A DNA stretch of 43,764 bases from an uncultured Eggerthellaceae bacterium (GCA_946618265.1 CAMOLA010000009.1:1-43764), one strand, 5' to 3'; positions 33,234 to 42,047 are shown, counted from the stretch's first letter. Notes: generated by a model from the letters alone, not told the origin. Program-made: numbers and translations.

Positions 33234-35209
33234 TGAGGTTTTCGTCTATCGCCATCAAGAATTACAGGCAATATCGAGACTTGACTCTCGAGTTCGACCG
33301 TGGTGAAAACGATCTGCAAGTCATCGTCGGCGACAACGGCACCGGCAAGACCAACCTGTTGAACGCCTTCACATGGTGTCTCTACGGCAACGAGCCGCAT
33401 CTAGGAACCGAGGACAAAAGCAAGGGCGAACCGCGCCTGAACAAAGACGTCATCCTGGAAATGGTGGATGCGGGCGTTCTCATCGAAGACGTTTCCGTGA
33501 CCATAGAGATGGAAGTTGACGACGAGCTAGTGCGCGTACACCGCAAGCTGCCCGTAAGGGTTACCGGCCCAACAAGCGTAATCGAAAAGAAGGCGGAAGA
33601 GTATTTCAGCGTGGTTCGCATACCCTCCAACGGCAAGAGTCAGGTGGTATCGCCCGAGTATGCCAGCGCCTTCATCAATAGGCTTTTACCCGAATCGATA
33701 CGTGAGTACTTCTTCTTCGACGGCGAGCAGCTAAGCAACTATTTCTCAGGCACGAGAGCAGATGCAATCAGGGCCGCCGTTCACTCGATCTCTCAAATCG
33801 ACGACGTGATACGGATGAGAACCCGTACGGACGCTACGGTTAAAGCGCTGATGCGCAACCTCAACAAATCGATGCCGGACCTTTCAATTTATACAGACAA
33901 AATTGAGAAGTACCAAAAGATATTCGAGATCTATTCTGAGAAGATGCAGAAAGCCGATGAGGATGCGCGGGCGCTTCACACGACAATCGAAGAGCTTGAC
34001 GAAAAGCTACGCGGAATCCCCGACATCGAAGAGCTTGAAAAGCAACGCGACGTTCTCAAGAGACGCCTTGGCGACAGGCAAACTGCGCTCGAAGCTGCAC
34101 GCAGGCGCTACTACCGCTTCGCACGAGAACGGTATGTGGACTTCTCATTCTACGAGGTCGCTAAATCCGCACTCGAAGCGATTGCTTCAATGGAAAAAGA
34201 CAAGCAGTTGCCGCCGGCAATCGATAATAACTACCTCGAATCAATGCTCATTGCGCATAAATGCGAGGTCTGCAACCGTCCCCTTAACGAAGACGAAGAG
34301 CTGCACATCAAGGAGCTTCTTGAAAGGTTTCGCGTATCGAGCGAAACTTCCAACATTCTCACCGGCATGCGCAGCGAACTTCGAGGACTCGTAGACAGGG
34401 TGAAACGCTACCCGAATGAACGGGACGAAATCGTAATGTCGCTGAAGGGTACAGAGCAAGCGCATGATGAGACGGAAGCTGAGCTGGAGGACGTAGAGCG
34501 GCGCATTGCAAATTGCCCGAACGCGCCCCAGGTGAAGGCAATGTTCGCAGAGCGCGAAAGATGCGAAAAGAAGATAAAAGATATCAACCAAGATATCGGC
34601 AGCTACAAGGGCAAGAAGGAGATGGCGTTCAACGTCGTCGAGAAAACCCGCAAGGAATACAAAGAAGCCCTGCGCAAACAGGGAAAGTTCGAAGACGACC
34701 GTGACGCGGTTGATTTCGGCAGTCGAGCGGTCGATATCCTTGCCAAGGTCGAGAGGGAAGTCATCGAAGAAGTGCGCCGCTTAATGGCATCCGAAACTGA
34801 GCGGCTCTTCAAGGGCCTTGTTTGGAAAGACAACAAATGTGACCATGTCGAGTTGGGAAAGAGCTACCAGCTTGCATTGTTCGACAAGACTGGATTCTCG
34901 TGTGCGGGCACCTGCTCTGCAGCCGAACGCGCCCTGCTTGCACTATCCTTTACGCTGGCGATGCATGAAGTGTCTGGATTCGAGTCTCCGTTGTTTATCG
35001 ACACACCTATCGCCCGTGCTTCAGGCGAGAACAGGGCGAACTTCGCCCAGACCCTCGCGCAGGTCAGCAAAGGCAAGCAGTTGATACTAACCTTCACACC
35101 AGACGAATATTCCGAGTCAATTGCGTCTGTCTTCGACCCGATCGCCGCCACTCATTTGCGACTTACGCTCGACGACAACGAACGCGTGGTTTCCATTAAG
35201 GGGGCTTAA
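33233..35209 (+). CDS. DndD-like SMC/Rad50-type ATPase with CxxC hook
   Basis: The product is 658 aa, the size of DNA-sulphur-modification protein DndD. MRFSSIAIKNYRQYRDLTLE and Walker A GDNGTGKTNLLNAF (about 33-46) open the head; SIREYFFFDGEQLSNYF is the DndD-style Q-loop region (about 158-175). Coiled-coil arms flank KCEVCNRPL (about 343-351), a Rad50-like zinc-hook CxxC. The head closes with a degenerate signature CSAAERALLALSF and Walker B/D-loop LFIDTPIARASG (about 583-594). No DndB, DndC or DndE gene is present, so phosphorothioation is not indicated. It probably senses or clamps DNA for the PLD helicase. Confidence 0.9.
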   Translation: MRFSSIAIKNYRQYRDLTLEFDRGENDLQVIVGDNGTGKTNLLNAFTWCLYGNEPHLGTEDKSKGEPRLNKDVILEMVDAGVLIEDVSVTIEMEVDDELVRVHRKLPVRVTGPTSVIEKKAEEYFSVVRIPSNGKSQVVSPEYASAFINRLLPESIREYFFFDGEQLSNYFSGTRADAIRAAVHSISQIDDVIRMRTRTDATVKALMRNLNKSMPDLSIYTDKIEKYQKIFEIYSEKMQKADEDARALHTTIEELDEKLRGIPDIEELEKQRDVLKRRLGDRQTALEAARRRYYRFARERYVDFSFYEVAKSALEAIASMEKDKQLPPAIDNNYLESMLIAHKCEVCNRPLNEDEELHIKELLERFRVSSETSNILTGMRSELRGLVDRVKRYPNERDEIVMSLKGTEQAHDETEAELEDVERRIANCPNAPQVKAMFAERERCEKKIKDINQDIGSYKGKKEMAFNVVEKTRKEYKEALRKQGKFEDDRDAVDFGSRAVDILAKVEREVIEEVRRLMASETERLFKGLVWKDNKCDHVELGKSYQLALFDKTGFSCAGTCSAAERALLALSFTLAMHEVSGFESPLFIDTPIARASGENRANFAQTLAQVSKGKQLILTFTPDEYSESIASVFDPIAATHLRLTLDDNERVVSIKGA

Positions 35210-35212
35210 GCC

Positions 35213-35671
35213 ATGACGGAGCCTAGCAAGATTCCCGCAACGATAAGCATCGATTCCAGGATGCAGGATGTTGTCGTTAACATAATCGACGATACCGACT
35301 ATATGTTGCTAAGCAAGTCGACAGTGCCCCACGGGGAGCTTTTCCTCTACGCAATGGCCCTAGGCTGGAACAAGAAGCTGAAGCCAGAGATAGGCAAACA
35401 GGCGAGCGGCGGCTTCATCCGAAGCGAGAGCTTCTCGCCAAGGCTTTCGACGCTCATCGAAACCGTGCATTACGCCGTAGTAGGTTTCGACTCTCCCGAT
35501 GAACTACGCGACCACAAGAAGTCATTCAAGATCGCGGAGCAGTACGCCAACGGAGGGCTACACTTGCTCGAGGGTGAAATCGCCGGCAATATCGATACAG
35601 AGACAACTGCCAACGACCTCATCGCCGAGATGAATGACATGTGGGACGAGTGGTTTGGCGAAGAAGAATAG
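35213..35671 (+). CDS. Last gene of the radical SAM/helicase operon, 152 aa, unknown
   Basis: The ATG follows the DndD-like stop by 3 nt, with a G-rich site (AAGGGGGC) upstream. The 152-aa soluble protein starts with a beta segment (ATISIDSRMQDVVVNII), has a conserved-looking HGELFLYAMALGWNKKL helix, and ends acidic (MNDMWDEWFGEEE). Size and position recall DndE after DndD, but I see no DndE motif. I infer that it is a small accessory subunit. Confidence 0.8.
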   Translation: MTEPSKIPATISIDSRMQDVVVNIIDDTDYMLLSKSTVPHGELFLYAMALGWNKKLKPEIGKQASGGFIRSESFSPRLSTLIETVHYAVVGFDSPDELRDHKKSFKIAEQYANGGLHLLEGEIAGNIDTETTANDLIAEMNDMWDEWFGEEE

Positions 35672-35702
35672 TCGAAGACGGCTAAGAATATCGTAAAGAA
35701 CC

Positions 35703-35720
35703 ACTTAATAATTAGTAAGT
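35703..35720. promoter_or_regulatory. AT-rich imperfect palindrome
   Basis: ACTTAATAATTAGTAAGT is an 18-bp near-palindrome with one mismatched pair, 32 nt after the operon's last stop. It could be a regulator site or a recombination-site relic. Confidence 0.25.
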
Positions 35721-35844
35721 TGTGAGTGACGATGCCCGTTTTTTGAAATGATGTTTCTTGAAGTATCTTCGATTGCGGCGGGTGCACGATGTCGTCGGGG
35801 GCGTCAAGTCCAGATCAACCAGATTATCCACGTGATATCGCGTG

Positions 35845-35960
35845 CTAAGAGCCGGTTTTTCCAGCCAGTTCTACCATCTCTCGAACGCTCAACTGCTTGT
35901 TGATTTGCAGGATAAGGAACAAGGCTTTCTCGGTATTGTGATCAGGCGGGTGCCATAATT
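35845..35960 (-). pseudogene. Winged-helix gene tail, relic
   Basis: The minus strand reads NTEKALFLILQINKQLSVRE then MVELAGKTGS and a stop. It resembles the winged-helix end common in AlbA_2/Schlafen-type ATP-binding proteins (NTEKILELI....T.kELAE.tG). Upstream sequence in the same frame is Cys-rich and not protein-like, so only a fragment survives. Confidence 0.35.
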
Positions 35961-36232
35961 GCCTGCAACCATCTTGTAAGTATCTGCAGCAACACAAGAG
36001 GCCGCTTCCTCTCCCTCTCGAAACGGCCAGCTGTCTGTCGCATCTCATCGAGTCGTTTATTCCTGCATCAACCGATAAAGCCGAACTCGCTATCGCAGGA
36101 TCAAAACATGCACAATGCATGGACTTGGTCACCAATGCCACCTCTATCCCGGCTGCCGATCCCGCACTCCCCGCCCCCTAAGCCCGTAGCATAATACTCC
36201 CCAAAGCACGATCGTCCCGAAAGGACTCGCCC

Positions 36233-39200
36233 ATGCTGCAGGACGGCCTGTACGAGCAAATCATTAACAACGCCATCGACGCTGAGCTATCAACAACCGA
36301 CCTGCTCGCCCAAACTGCGCATATTGACGATGCCGAGGCACCAAAGGTGCTTGCCCAGTACCTTTCCGAAATCCTCGAACACACGCTCCAAAACCTGAAG
36401 GACCAGCACTACAAAATCGACGAGCAAATCGAATTCGTCAATCGGCTCGTACACGTCATCATGCAGGAAGCGAACGACAGCGAGCTAGACGATCTCGCCA
36501 TTGCCAAACGCGCCGAACAGCTGCTCGCGCTCATCAATCCGGAAAACAACGCGCTTGCGCTCGATGGGCGATCACGTGCCATCCGGCCCGAAACCTCCAT
36601 CGCGCAGACTAGCCTGTTCACCGGCGCAATTCACGAACCGCAAATGTACACCGAGCTCAAAAAGGAAATCATCTCTTGCAGTCGCATCGACATGCTGGTG
36701 TCGTTTGTCAAGTGGAGTGGGTTGCGACTGATCATCGACGAGCTGCGCGCCTTCGCCCAAAACGGCGGCGAACTACGCGTCATCACAACGTCATACATGG
36801 GCGCAACCGACGTGAAGGCCATCGAAGAGATCCGCAAACTTCCTGGTGCCAAGATCAAGGTGAGCTATGACACCAAACGTACGCGCCTTCACGCCAAAGC
36901 CTACGTGTTTTATCGCAACACCGGCTTCACAACCGCCTATGTCGGCTCGTCAAACTTGTCGAACGCAGCTATTTCAAGTGGACTGGAATGGAACGTCAAG
37001 GTCGCGGCTAAGGATCTGCCCGAAACCATAGACAAGATAGCCGCCACATTCGAAAGCTACTGGAATTCCAAGGAATTCGAGTACTACGACGAGGGTCAGC
37101 ACGACAGGCTTGCTCGCGCCCTGAATGCCGAGAAGTATTTCGATAGCAATAACGACGATCTTTACACAGTCGACGTCACGCCCTACTACTACCAGGAAGA
37201 AATCCTGGACAGGCTGGCTGCCGAGCGTTCCATTCGCGGACATTGGCGTAACCTGGTGGTCGCCGCGACGGGCACGGGCAAGACCGTCGTGTCGGCGCTT
37301 GATTACCGGCGGTTTGTTCGTCAGAACCCGGACAAACCATGCCGCTTGCTATTCGTAGCTCATCGCGAGGAAATCTTAAAGCAAAGCCAATCAACATTTC
37401 GGGCAGTGCTGAAAGACGCGAACTTCGGCGAATTGTTCGTAGGCAGTTATCGGCCTGACAGCTTTGATCATCTGTTTATGTCAATACAGACGTTCAACTC
37501 GCAAGACTTCGCGTCGCTCACCTCCCCTGATTTCTTCGACTACATCGTGGTCGACGAGTTTCACCATGCAGCAGCGCCTTCGTATCGACGACTGCTATCG
37601 CATTATCGACCGATAATTCTACTTGGATTGACAGCGACACCCGAGCGCATGGACGGACAAAGCATTTTAGGATACTTCGATAACCGCATCGCGGCCGAGA
37701 TTCGTCTTCCTGAGGCCATCGACCGAAAACTGTTGAGTCCTTTCCAGTACTTCGGCGTAACGGACACGGTCGACCTTGATCAAGTACGTTGGTCGGCCGG
37801 AAGCTACGATAAGGGTGAACTCTCGCGCGTGTACACCGCAACTGATTCGGGTGCCGAACAGCGTGCAGACCTGATCGTTTCCTCCCTGCTGCGTTACGTG
37901 ACCGACATCGACGACGTCAAGGGGCTTGGATTCTGTGTCACCATCGCACACGCCGAATACATGTGCCAATACTTCAACGACCACAACATTCCATCGATGT
38001 ACCTGACAGGCGCTTCGCGCGATGACGAGCGCCGTAGCGCCAAGAGCGATCTAGTATCCGGGCGCGTGCGGTTCATTTTCGTTGTCGACATCTACAACGA
38101 AGGCGTTGATATTCCCGAAGTCAACACCATCCTGTTCCTGCGTCCAACCGAGTCGTTGACGGTGTTTCTGCAACAGCTTGGACGCGGCTTGCGCCTGGCC
38201 GACGGAAAGGAATGCCTAACGGTACTCGACTTCATAGGGCAGGCGCACAAGCGCTATAACTTCGAGTCAAAGTTCGCGGCGCTGCTGGCGAACACCAATC
38301 GCAGCGTTACGCAGGAGATCAAAGACGGGTTCGTCTCGGCCCCAAAGGGCTGCTACATCCAACTGGAAAAGATGGCGCAACGTTACATCCTGGACAATAT
38401 CCGCGCATCGTACGGCGACAGCGGCTGGTTAGTTACGCGTATTGCCTCGTTCGAGGAGGACACGGGGCTCGCACTAAACCTGGCCAACTTCCTCGATCAC
38501 TACCGAATAGATCCGCGCAGCGTGTACAAGTGCGCTACGTTTTCACGTTTATGCGTGCTGGCCGACACTCGCAGCGACTTCTCCGAGCCGCTCGAGACCG
38601 TAGTCGAAAAGGCGATGGCGCGTCTATCGGTTATCGATTCGCGCCGATGGATCGCTTTTTTGCTCGGCGTGCTACCGCGCGTGGGCGCGCTTGACGTGAC
38701 ATCGCTTTCCGATGTTGAGCGGCGCATGATGCAGATGTTCTACGTGACCGTGTGGGGCAAGACGGTCGAAGACTGGACGGACGCGGAGGCGCAGGACAAC
38801 TTGCGCGCGCTTGCTGATTGCCCGGTATTGCTCGATGAGATGATCGAGCTGCTGCGCTACCAATACGATCGGATCGATTTCATCGACGAGTCAGTCGACG
38901 TCGGCTTCGACTGCCCGCTTGACCTGCATTGCAGCTATACGCGCGACCAGCTGCTCGTAGCGCTTGACTTTCTACGGCCCAATACCGTTCGCGAGGGCGT
39001 GAAATGGTTGCCTGACCAAAAAATCGACGTGCTATTCATCACGCTGAACAAGTCCGACCGCGACTACTCGCCTACTACGATGTACGAAGACTACTCCATC
39101 AGCGATCAACTGTTCCATTGGCAAAGCCAGAGCACCACTTCCGCCAACTCGCCAACCGGTTTGCGTTACATCAACCATGAGGAGCGAGGTAGTCGCGTTC

Positions 39201-39382
39201 TGCTGTTTGTCCGGGAATCCAAGCGCGACCGCGTGCTAGGCACGGCCGCCGCCTATACCTACCTCGGCCGTGCCCGCTACGTGCGCCACGATGGCAGCCG
39301 TCCCATGAACGTCACCTGGGCGCTCGACCGCCCCATTCCCGCAAAGTACCTCAAGGCCACGAACAAGCTGATTGCCGGATAG
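36233..39382 (+). CDS. PLD nuclease-SF2 helicase with DUF3427-type C-terminus
   Basis: The product is 1049 aa. ATG 36233 follows AAAGGA. After a helical N-terminus, a PLD-type nuclease domain (about 130-290) has LHAKAYVFYRN (about 219-229) and YVGSSNLSNAA. Helicase motifs are AATGTGKTVV (about 344-353), VVDEFHHAAAPSY (about 439), LLGLTATPERMDG and QQLGRGLRLADG (about 645-656). The last 350 residues match the layout of DUF3427 helicases, ending with a beta-rich domain. Such proteins are usually stand-alone in defence islands and are thought to act on foreign nucleic acid. It shares domain order with the helicase at 30950 but is clearly a different family. Codon use is intermediate. Confidence 0.92.
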   Translation: MLQDGLYEQIINNAIDAELSTTDLLAQTAHIDDAEAPKVLAQYLSEILEHTLQNLKDQHYKIDEQIEFVNRLVHVIMQEANDSELDDLAIAKRAEQLLALINPENNALALDGRSRAIRPETSIAQTSLFTGAIHEPQMYTELKKEIISCSRIDMLVSFVKWSGLRLIIDELRAFAQNGGELRVITTSYMGATDVKAIEEIRKLPGAKIKVSYDTKRTRLHAKAYVFYRNTGFTTAYVGSSNLSNAAISSGLEWNVKVAAKDLPETIDKIAATFESYWNSKEFEYYDEGQHDRLARALNAEKYFDSNNDDLYTVDVTPYYYQEEILDRLAAERSIRGHWRNLVVAATGTGKTVVSALDYRRFVRQNPDKPCRLLFVAHREEILKQSQSTFRAVLKDANFGELFVGSYRPDSFDHLFMSIQTFNSQDFASLTSPDFFDYIVVDEFHHAAAPSYRRLLSHYRPIILLGLTATPERMDGQSILGYFDNRIAAEIRLPEAIDRKLLSPFQYFGVTDTVDLDQVRWSAGSYDKGELSRVYTATDSGAEQRADLIVSSLLRYVTDIDDVKGLGFCVTIAHAEYMCQYFNDHNIPSMYLTGASRDDERRSAKSDLVSGRVRFIFVVDIYNEGVDIPEVNTILFLRPTESLTVFLQQLGRGLRLADGKECLTVLDFIGQAHKRYNFESKFAALLANTNRSVTQEIKDGFVSAPKGCYIQLEKMAQRYILDNIRASYGDSGWLVTRIASFEEDTGLALNLANFLDHYRIDPRSVYKCATFSRLCVLADTRSDFSEPLETVVEKAMARLSVIDSRRWIAFLLGVLPRVGALDVTSLSDVERRMMQMFYVTVWGKTVEDWTDAEAQDNLRALADCPVLLDEMIELLRYQYDRIDFIDESVDVGFDCPLDLHCSYTRDQLLVALDFLRPNTVREGVKWLPDQKIDVLFITLNKSDRDYSPTTMYEDYSISDQLFHWQSQSTTSANSPTGLRYINHEERGSRVLLFVRESKRDRVLGTAAAYTYLGRARYVRHDGSRPMNVTWALDRPIPAKYLKATNKLIAG

Positions 39383-39451
39383 CGCCGGCAGTTCAGCGCG
39401 CATTTCCCCGGTTCGCGGGTGCTGGCGCGAATGCGAACCTTCGACAAGAGG

Positions 39452-39480
39452 GAAACAAGTCTCCAGGGGAAGCGTTTCAC
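39452..39480. repeat. Dispersed GAAACAnGTCTCC element, copy 1
   Basis: Core CTCCAGGGGAAGCGTTTCAC (39461-39480) preceded by GAAACAAGT. It is followed 8 nt later by a perfect 12-bp hairpin at 39488-39521. It lies downstream of the convergent genes ending at 39382 and 39554. Confidence 0.6.
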
Positions 39481-39487
39481 CTGCACT

Positions 39488-39521
39488 GCGGGAGAGCGGC
39501 CGCCTTCGACCGCTCTCCCGC
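39488..39521. terminator. GC-rich 12-bp hairpin
   Basis: GCGGGAGAGCGG and CCGCTCTCCCGC flank a 10-nt loop, between convergent genes. There is no T tract on either side, so termination is plausible from position but not proven. It pairs with copy 1 of the dispersed element. Confidence 0.45.
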
Positions 39522-39553
39522 GAGGAACTCAATCCGCGCGCAAACACCGAGCC

Positions 39554-40156
39554 CTAGCCGAACTGGAGCCTGCCGACCTTCTTCGACACCGTTATCTTGC
39601 CGTTGCCGTCGCACGTGTACGTGACCGTGCATTTCTTGTGCCAATCAGCGCTTATGCCCTTGATGCTGAAACCCTGCTTGCAGACCCAGTACGTCGTCAC
39701 GGTCGCCGTCTTTGCGTTGTTGCTGTACGTGATCGAGGGCTCTTTGTACTTGAAGAAGCATCCGTAGATGGGGCCCTTGATTCCTGTCTGAATTTGGCAG
39801 ATCGTGCTTGCCTGCTGCTTGACCGTGGGCTTCGAGACGATTTTGCCGTTCGAATGCGTATACTGGATGGTGTCTTTTGCCCAGAGCTTGCCGCTGCTGG
39901 TGCCGGCGACGTAATTCGTCTTGCTCGCCGTATAGGTACTTACGGCGTAGGCGTCCGACGGCATCGCGCACATCCCGACGGTGATCGCGAGCAGCACTGC
40001 GGCAATCGCCACCGCTACGAGCGCGATGGGGTTCACGGCGCTTTTTCCGCGGCCAAAGGCGGATGCGTCATTCCTGGCGCAAATCGCATGTTCCATCTTT
40101 TCCTCCATCTCTTCGTCGATTGTCGTTGCCATTTGCCCAGACCTGTTTTTGCGCAT
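39554..40156 (-). CDS. Membrane-anchored extracytoplasmic protein, 200 aa
   Basis: The ATG at 40156 has GGAGGAGGTGGC directly upstream; an ATG at 40204 lacks this. The product has a 45-residue charged cytoplasmic-side start (MATTIDEEMEEKMEHAICAR), one hydrophobic helix (PIALVAVAIAAVLLAITVGM, about 43-62) that may be anchor or signal, and a Thr/Lys/Ser-rich beta domain of about 130 residues (TYTASKTNYVAGTSSGKLWA; TVTYTCDGNGKITVSKKVG). Four Cys in the outer domain could pair. I do not recognise a family. It is convergent with the DUF3427-type helicase. Confidence 0.75.
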   Translation of the reverse strand: MRKNRSGQMATTIDEEMEEKMEHAICARNDASAFGRGKSAVNPIALVAVAIAAVLLAITVGMCAMPSDAYAVSTYTASKTNYVAGTSSGKLWAKDTIQYTHSNGKIVSKPTVKQQASTICQIQTGIKGPIYGCFFKYKEPSITYSNNAKTATVTTYWVCKQGFSIKGISADWHKKCTVTYTCDGNGKITVSKKVGRLQFG

Positions 40157-40596
40157 GCCACCTCCTCCCATTTGGCAACAGGTCTCTCTAGCCTCGTTTC
40201 GCAAGGCTTTCGAAGTGCATTATTTGAACTGGGACAGCGTCTCGCTTTCGATAGCCTCACGAGGCATTTCGCCACGCGTTTCCAATGGCGGGAAAACGCG
40301 GTCTACTCAGATAACGATTGGGCTCCTACGATTGTCGGAGCGATTCCATCTGTGACCTTGCCGTAACCTTCGACGAGCAAAACAGGTCCCCAGGGGAAGC
40401 GTTTCATACTGACCGAAAGGGAGTCTCCCCTTCGGTCAGTCACCCGCGCGTCCCTGCTAGCGCGCACCGGATCGGGGAAACCGGGGGAAGCATGACGAGT
40501 GAAGCAGACTTCAGGATAGGTATTTCATTAGGGACGAAAAGGCGAAAACCAGCCCAGTGGGATCCCTGACCTCGAAAGCATTTGGCCAACGCTTGC
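40157..40596. other. Intergenic region with dispersed repeat copy 2
   Basis: The 440 nt hold the second dispersed element and its hairpin (40378-40440). A possible degenerate copy (AACAGGTCTC...GTTTCG) begins near 40184. No gene is convincing; short frames here have no ribosome site. Confidence 0.4.
40378..40440. repeat. Dispersed element copy 2 with hairpin
   Basis: AAACAGGTCCCCAGGGGAAG and GTTTCAT (40378-40407) run directly into a hairpin at 40408-40440 (arms ACTGACCGAAAGGG and CCCCTTCGGTCAGT). The 33-nt hairpin is repeated base for base at 41083-41115. Confidence 0.65.
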
Positions 40597-40989
40597 CTAG
40601 AGGATCGCGGCGGCCTTGATGGCATCGACTGCTTTCACGTCGGCAGGCAGCCAAGCCACGGAATCGATCGCGGCGGCGTCGAGCCACTTGGCGGCGCTGT
40701 GCTCGAGCAGGTGGGGATGGCCTTCCTCGATGTGCGCTACGAAGCAGAACATGTGCAGGTGGAACGTATCGTAGTCGTGGTCGACGACGATCAGCAGCGA
40801 GTCGACGCCGATGCGCACGTCAAGCTCCTCGCGGATCTCGCGGACCAGGGCGTCCTCGGGAGATTCCCCCTCCTCGATCTTGCCGCCGGGGAATTCCCAC
40901 CCGCCGGCGTGGTCGCCATATCCGCGCTGCGTGGCGAACACCCTGCCCTCATGGCATATGATCGCCGCAACGACGTCAATCGTTTTCAT
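40597..40989 (-). CDS. Nudix (MutT/NudG-type) nucleoside triphosphate pyrophosphohydrolase
   Basis: The product is 130 aa. ATG 40989 follows AGGAGAAGG. GGWEFPGGKIEEGES leads into the Nudix box (about 36-58): G, then E six residues on, then REIREEL with the catalytic Glu pair; the usual Gly after the second Glu pair is Asp here. The short domain with ATQRGYGDHAGGWEFPGG and HPHLLEHSAAKWLDA near the end is typical of MutT/NudG enzymes that hydrolyse oxidised or modified (d)NTPs to monophosphates. It appears monocistronic; dispersed element copy 3 lies just upstream. Confidence 0.92.
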   Translation of the reverse strand: MKTIDVVAAIICHEGRVFATQRGYGDHAGGWEFPGGKIEEGESPEDALVREIREELDVRIGVDSLLIVVDHDYDTFHLHMFCFVAHIEEGHPHLLEHSAAKWLDAAAIDSVAWLPADVKAVDAIKAAAIL

Positions 40990-41007
40990 GCGCCTTCTCC
41001 TCGCACT

Positions 41008-41115
41008 TGAAACAGGCCTCCAGGGTAAGTGTCTCACCTTCGCCTATGGTACAGCGAAACACTTACCCTGAGCGGATGTTTCACTGACCGAAAGGGAGTC
41101 TCCCCTTCGGTCAGT
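41008..41115. repeat. Dispersed element copy 3, inverted repeat and hairpin
   Basis: AACAGGCCTCCAGGGTAAG (from 41011) begins a variant copy. CAGGGTAAGTGT (41021-41032) is matched by a perfect inverse ACACTTACCCTG (41059-41070). The 33-nt hairpin identical to that in copy 2 follows at 41083-41115. The element lies between the divergent Nudix and SirTM genes and must overlap their promoters. Confidence 0.65.
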
Positions 41116-41186
41116 GCGCCAGGCCGGGAATGCAAGAACCCGCCTTGGCGACCTGTTTCACCGAGCATGCGGTAGAATGCGAAACC

Positions 41187-42044
41187 ATGGATACGCAAAG
41201 CTATGAAAACGAGATCGCGCGCCTGCGCGCGGCGATAGAAGAAGCCGACGCGGTCGTCGTCGGCGCGGGGGCGGGGCTTTCGACCGCCGCCGGGTTCACG
41301 TACGCGGGCGAGCGGTTCGAGCGACTGTTCCCCGACTTCATCAAGAAGTACGGCTTTACCGACATGTACTCGGCGGGATTCTTCCAGTTCCCCACGCCCG
41401 AGGAACAGTGGGCGTTCTGGAGCCGCCACATATGGTGCAACCGCTACGAACCGGCACCGAAGGACACCTACGGCAAGCTGGTCCGCCTGCTCGCGAGCAA
41501 GGACGCCTTCGCCATCACCACCAACGTCGACCACCAGTTCCAGCTGGCCGGCTGGCCCAAGGAGCGCCTGTTCTACACGCAGGGCGACTACGGGCTGTGG
41601 CAGTGCAGCGAGCCCTGCCACGACGCGACCTACGACAACTACGACGTGGTGAAGCGTATGGTCGTCGAGCAGCGCGACATGCGGGTGCCGAGCGAGCTCG
41701 TGCCGACGTGCCCGAAGTGCGGACGCCCCATGGCCATGAACCTGCGCGCCGACGACACGTTCGTGGAAGACGCCGGCTGGCATGCGGCCGCCGAGCGCTA
41801 CCGCAACTTCCTGGAAGCCCATCAGGAAGGCAATGTGCTGTACTTGGAACTTGGCGTGGGCGGCAACACGCCCGGCATCATCAAGTACCCGTTCTGGCGC
41901 TACGCGTACGCCAACCCCGCCGCGACCTACGCATGTGTGAACTACGGCGAGGCATGGGCACCTTCCGAGATCCGCGAGCGCTCAATCCTGCTCGACGCCG
42001 ACATCGACGCCGTCCTGAACGACCTGCTGGAAGAAAGGGGCTAG
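41187..42044 (+). CDS. SirTM-type (class M) sirtuin, predicted protein ADP-ribosyltransferase
   Basis: The product is 285 aa. The sirtuin NAD-binding motif VVGAGAGLSTAAGF is at about 22-35 and TTNVDHQF at about 111-118. Where classic sirtuins have a catalytic His (HG), this one has TQGDYG (about 131-136), the Gln substitution described for macrodomain-linked sirtuins. A zinc ribbon is formed by CSEPC and CPKCG (about 140-178). The gene directly precedes a zinc-macrodomain gene (3-nt gap), the defining SirTM arrangement, in which the sirtuin adds and the macrodomain removes ADP-ribose, usually on a lipoylated GcvH-like protein. The GcvH-L and LplA genes of known operons are not adjacent here. 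Confidence 0.9.
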   Translation: MDTQSYENEIARLRAAIEEADAVVVGAGAGLSTAAGFTYAGERFERLFPDFIKKYGFTDMYSAGFFQFPTPEEQWAFWSRHIWCNRYEPAPKDTYGKLVRLLASKDAFAITTNVDHQFQLAGWPKERLFYTQGDYGLWQCSEPCHDATYDNYDVVKRMVVEQRDMRVPSELVPTCPKCGRPMAMNLRADDTFVEDAGWHAAAERYRNFLEAHQEGNVLYLELGVGGNTPGIIKYPFWRYAYANPAATYACVNYGEAWAPSEIRERSILLDADIDAVLNDLLEERG

Positions 42045-42047
42045 CAC

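Larger units (their letters stand above)
35672..36232. other. Gene-poor gap between two defence modules
   Basis: The 561 nt hold the AT-rich palindrome at 35703-35720, a short protein relic at 35845-35960 and, near the right end, the AAAGGA ribosome site of the helicase at 36233. No intact gene or clear terminator is seen. Confidence 0.45.

Noticed and set aside
29013..35671. A Dnd phosphorothioation operon
   Set aside because: Only the DndD-like ATPase fits; there is no DndA/IscS, DndB, DndC sulphurtransferase or recognisable DndE.
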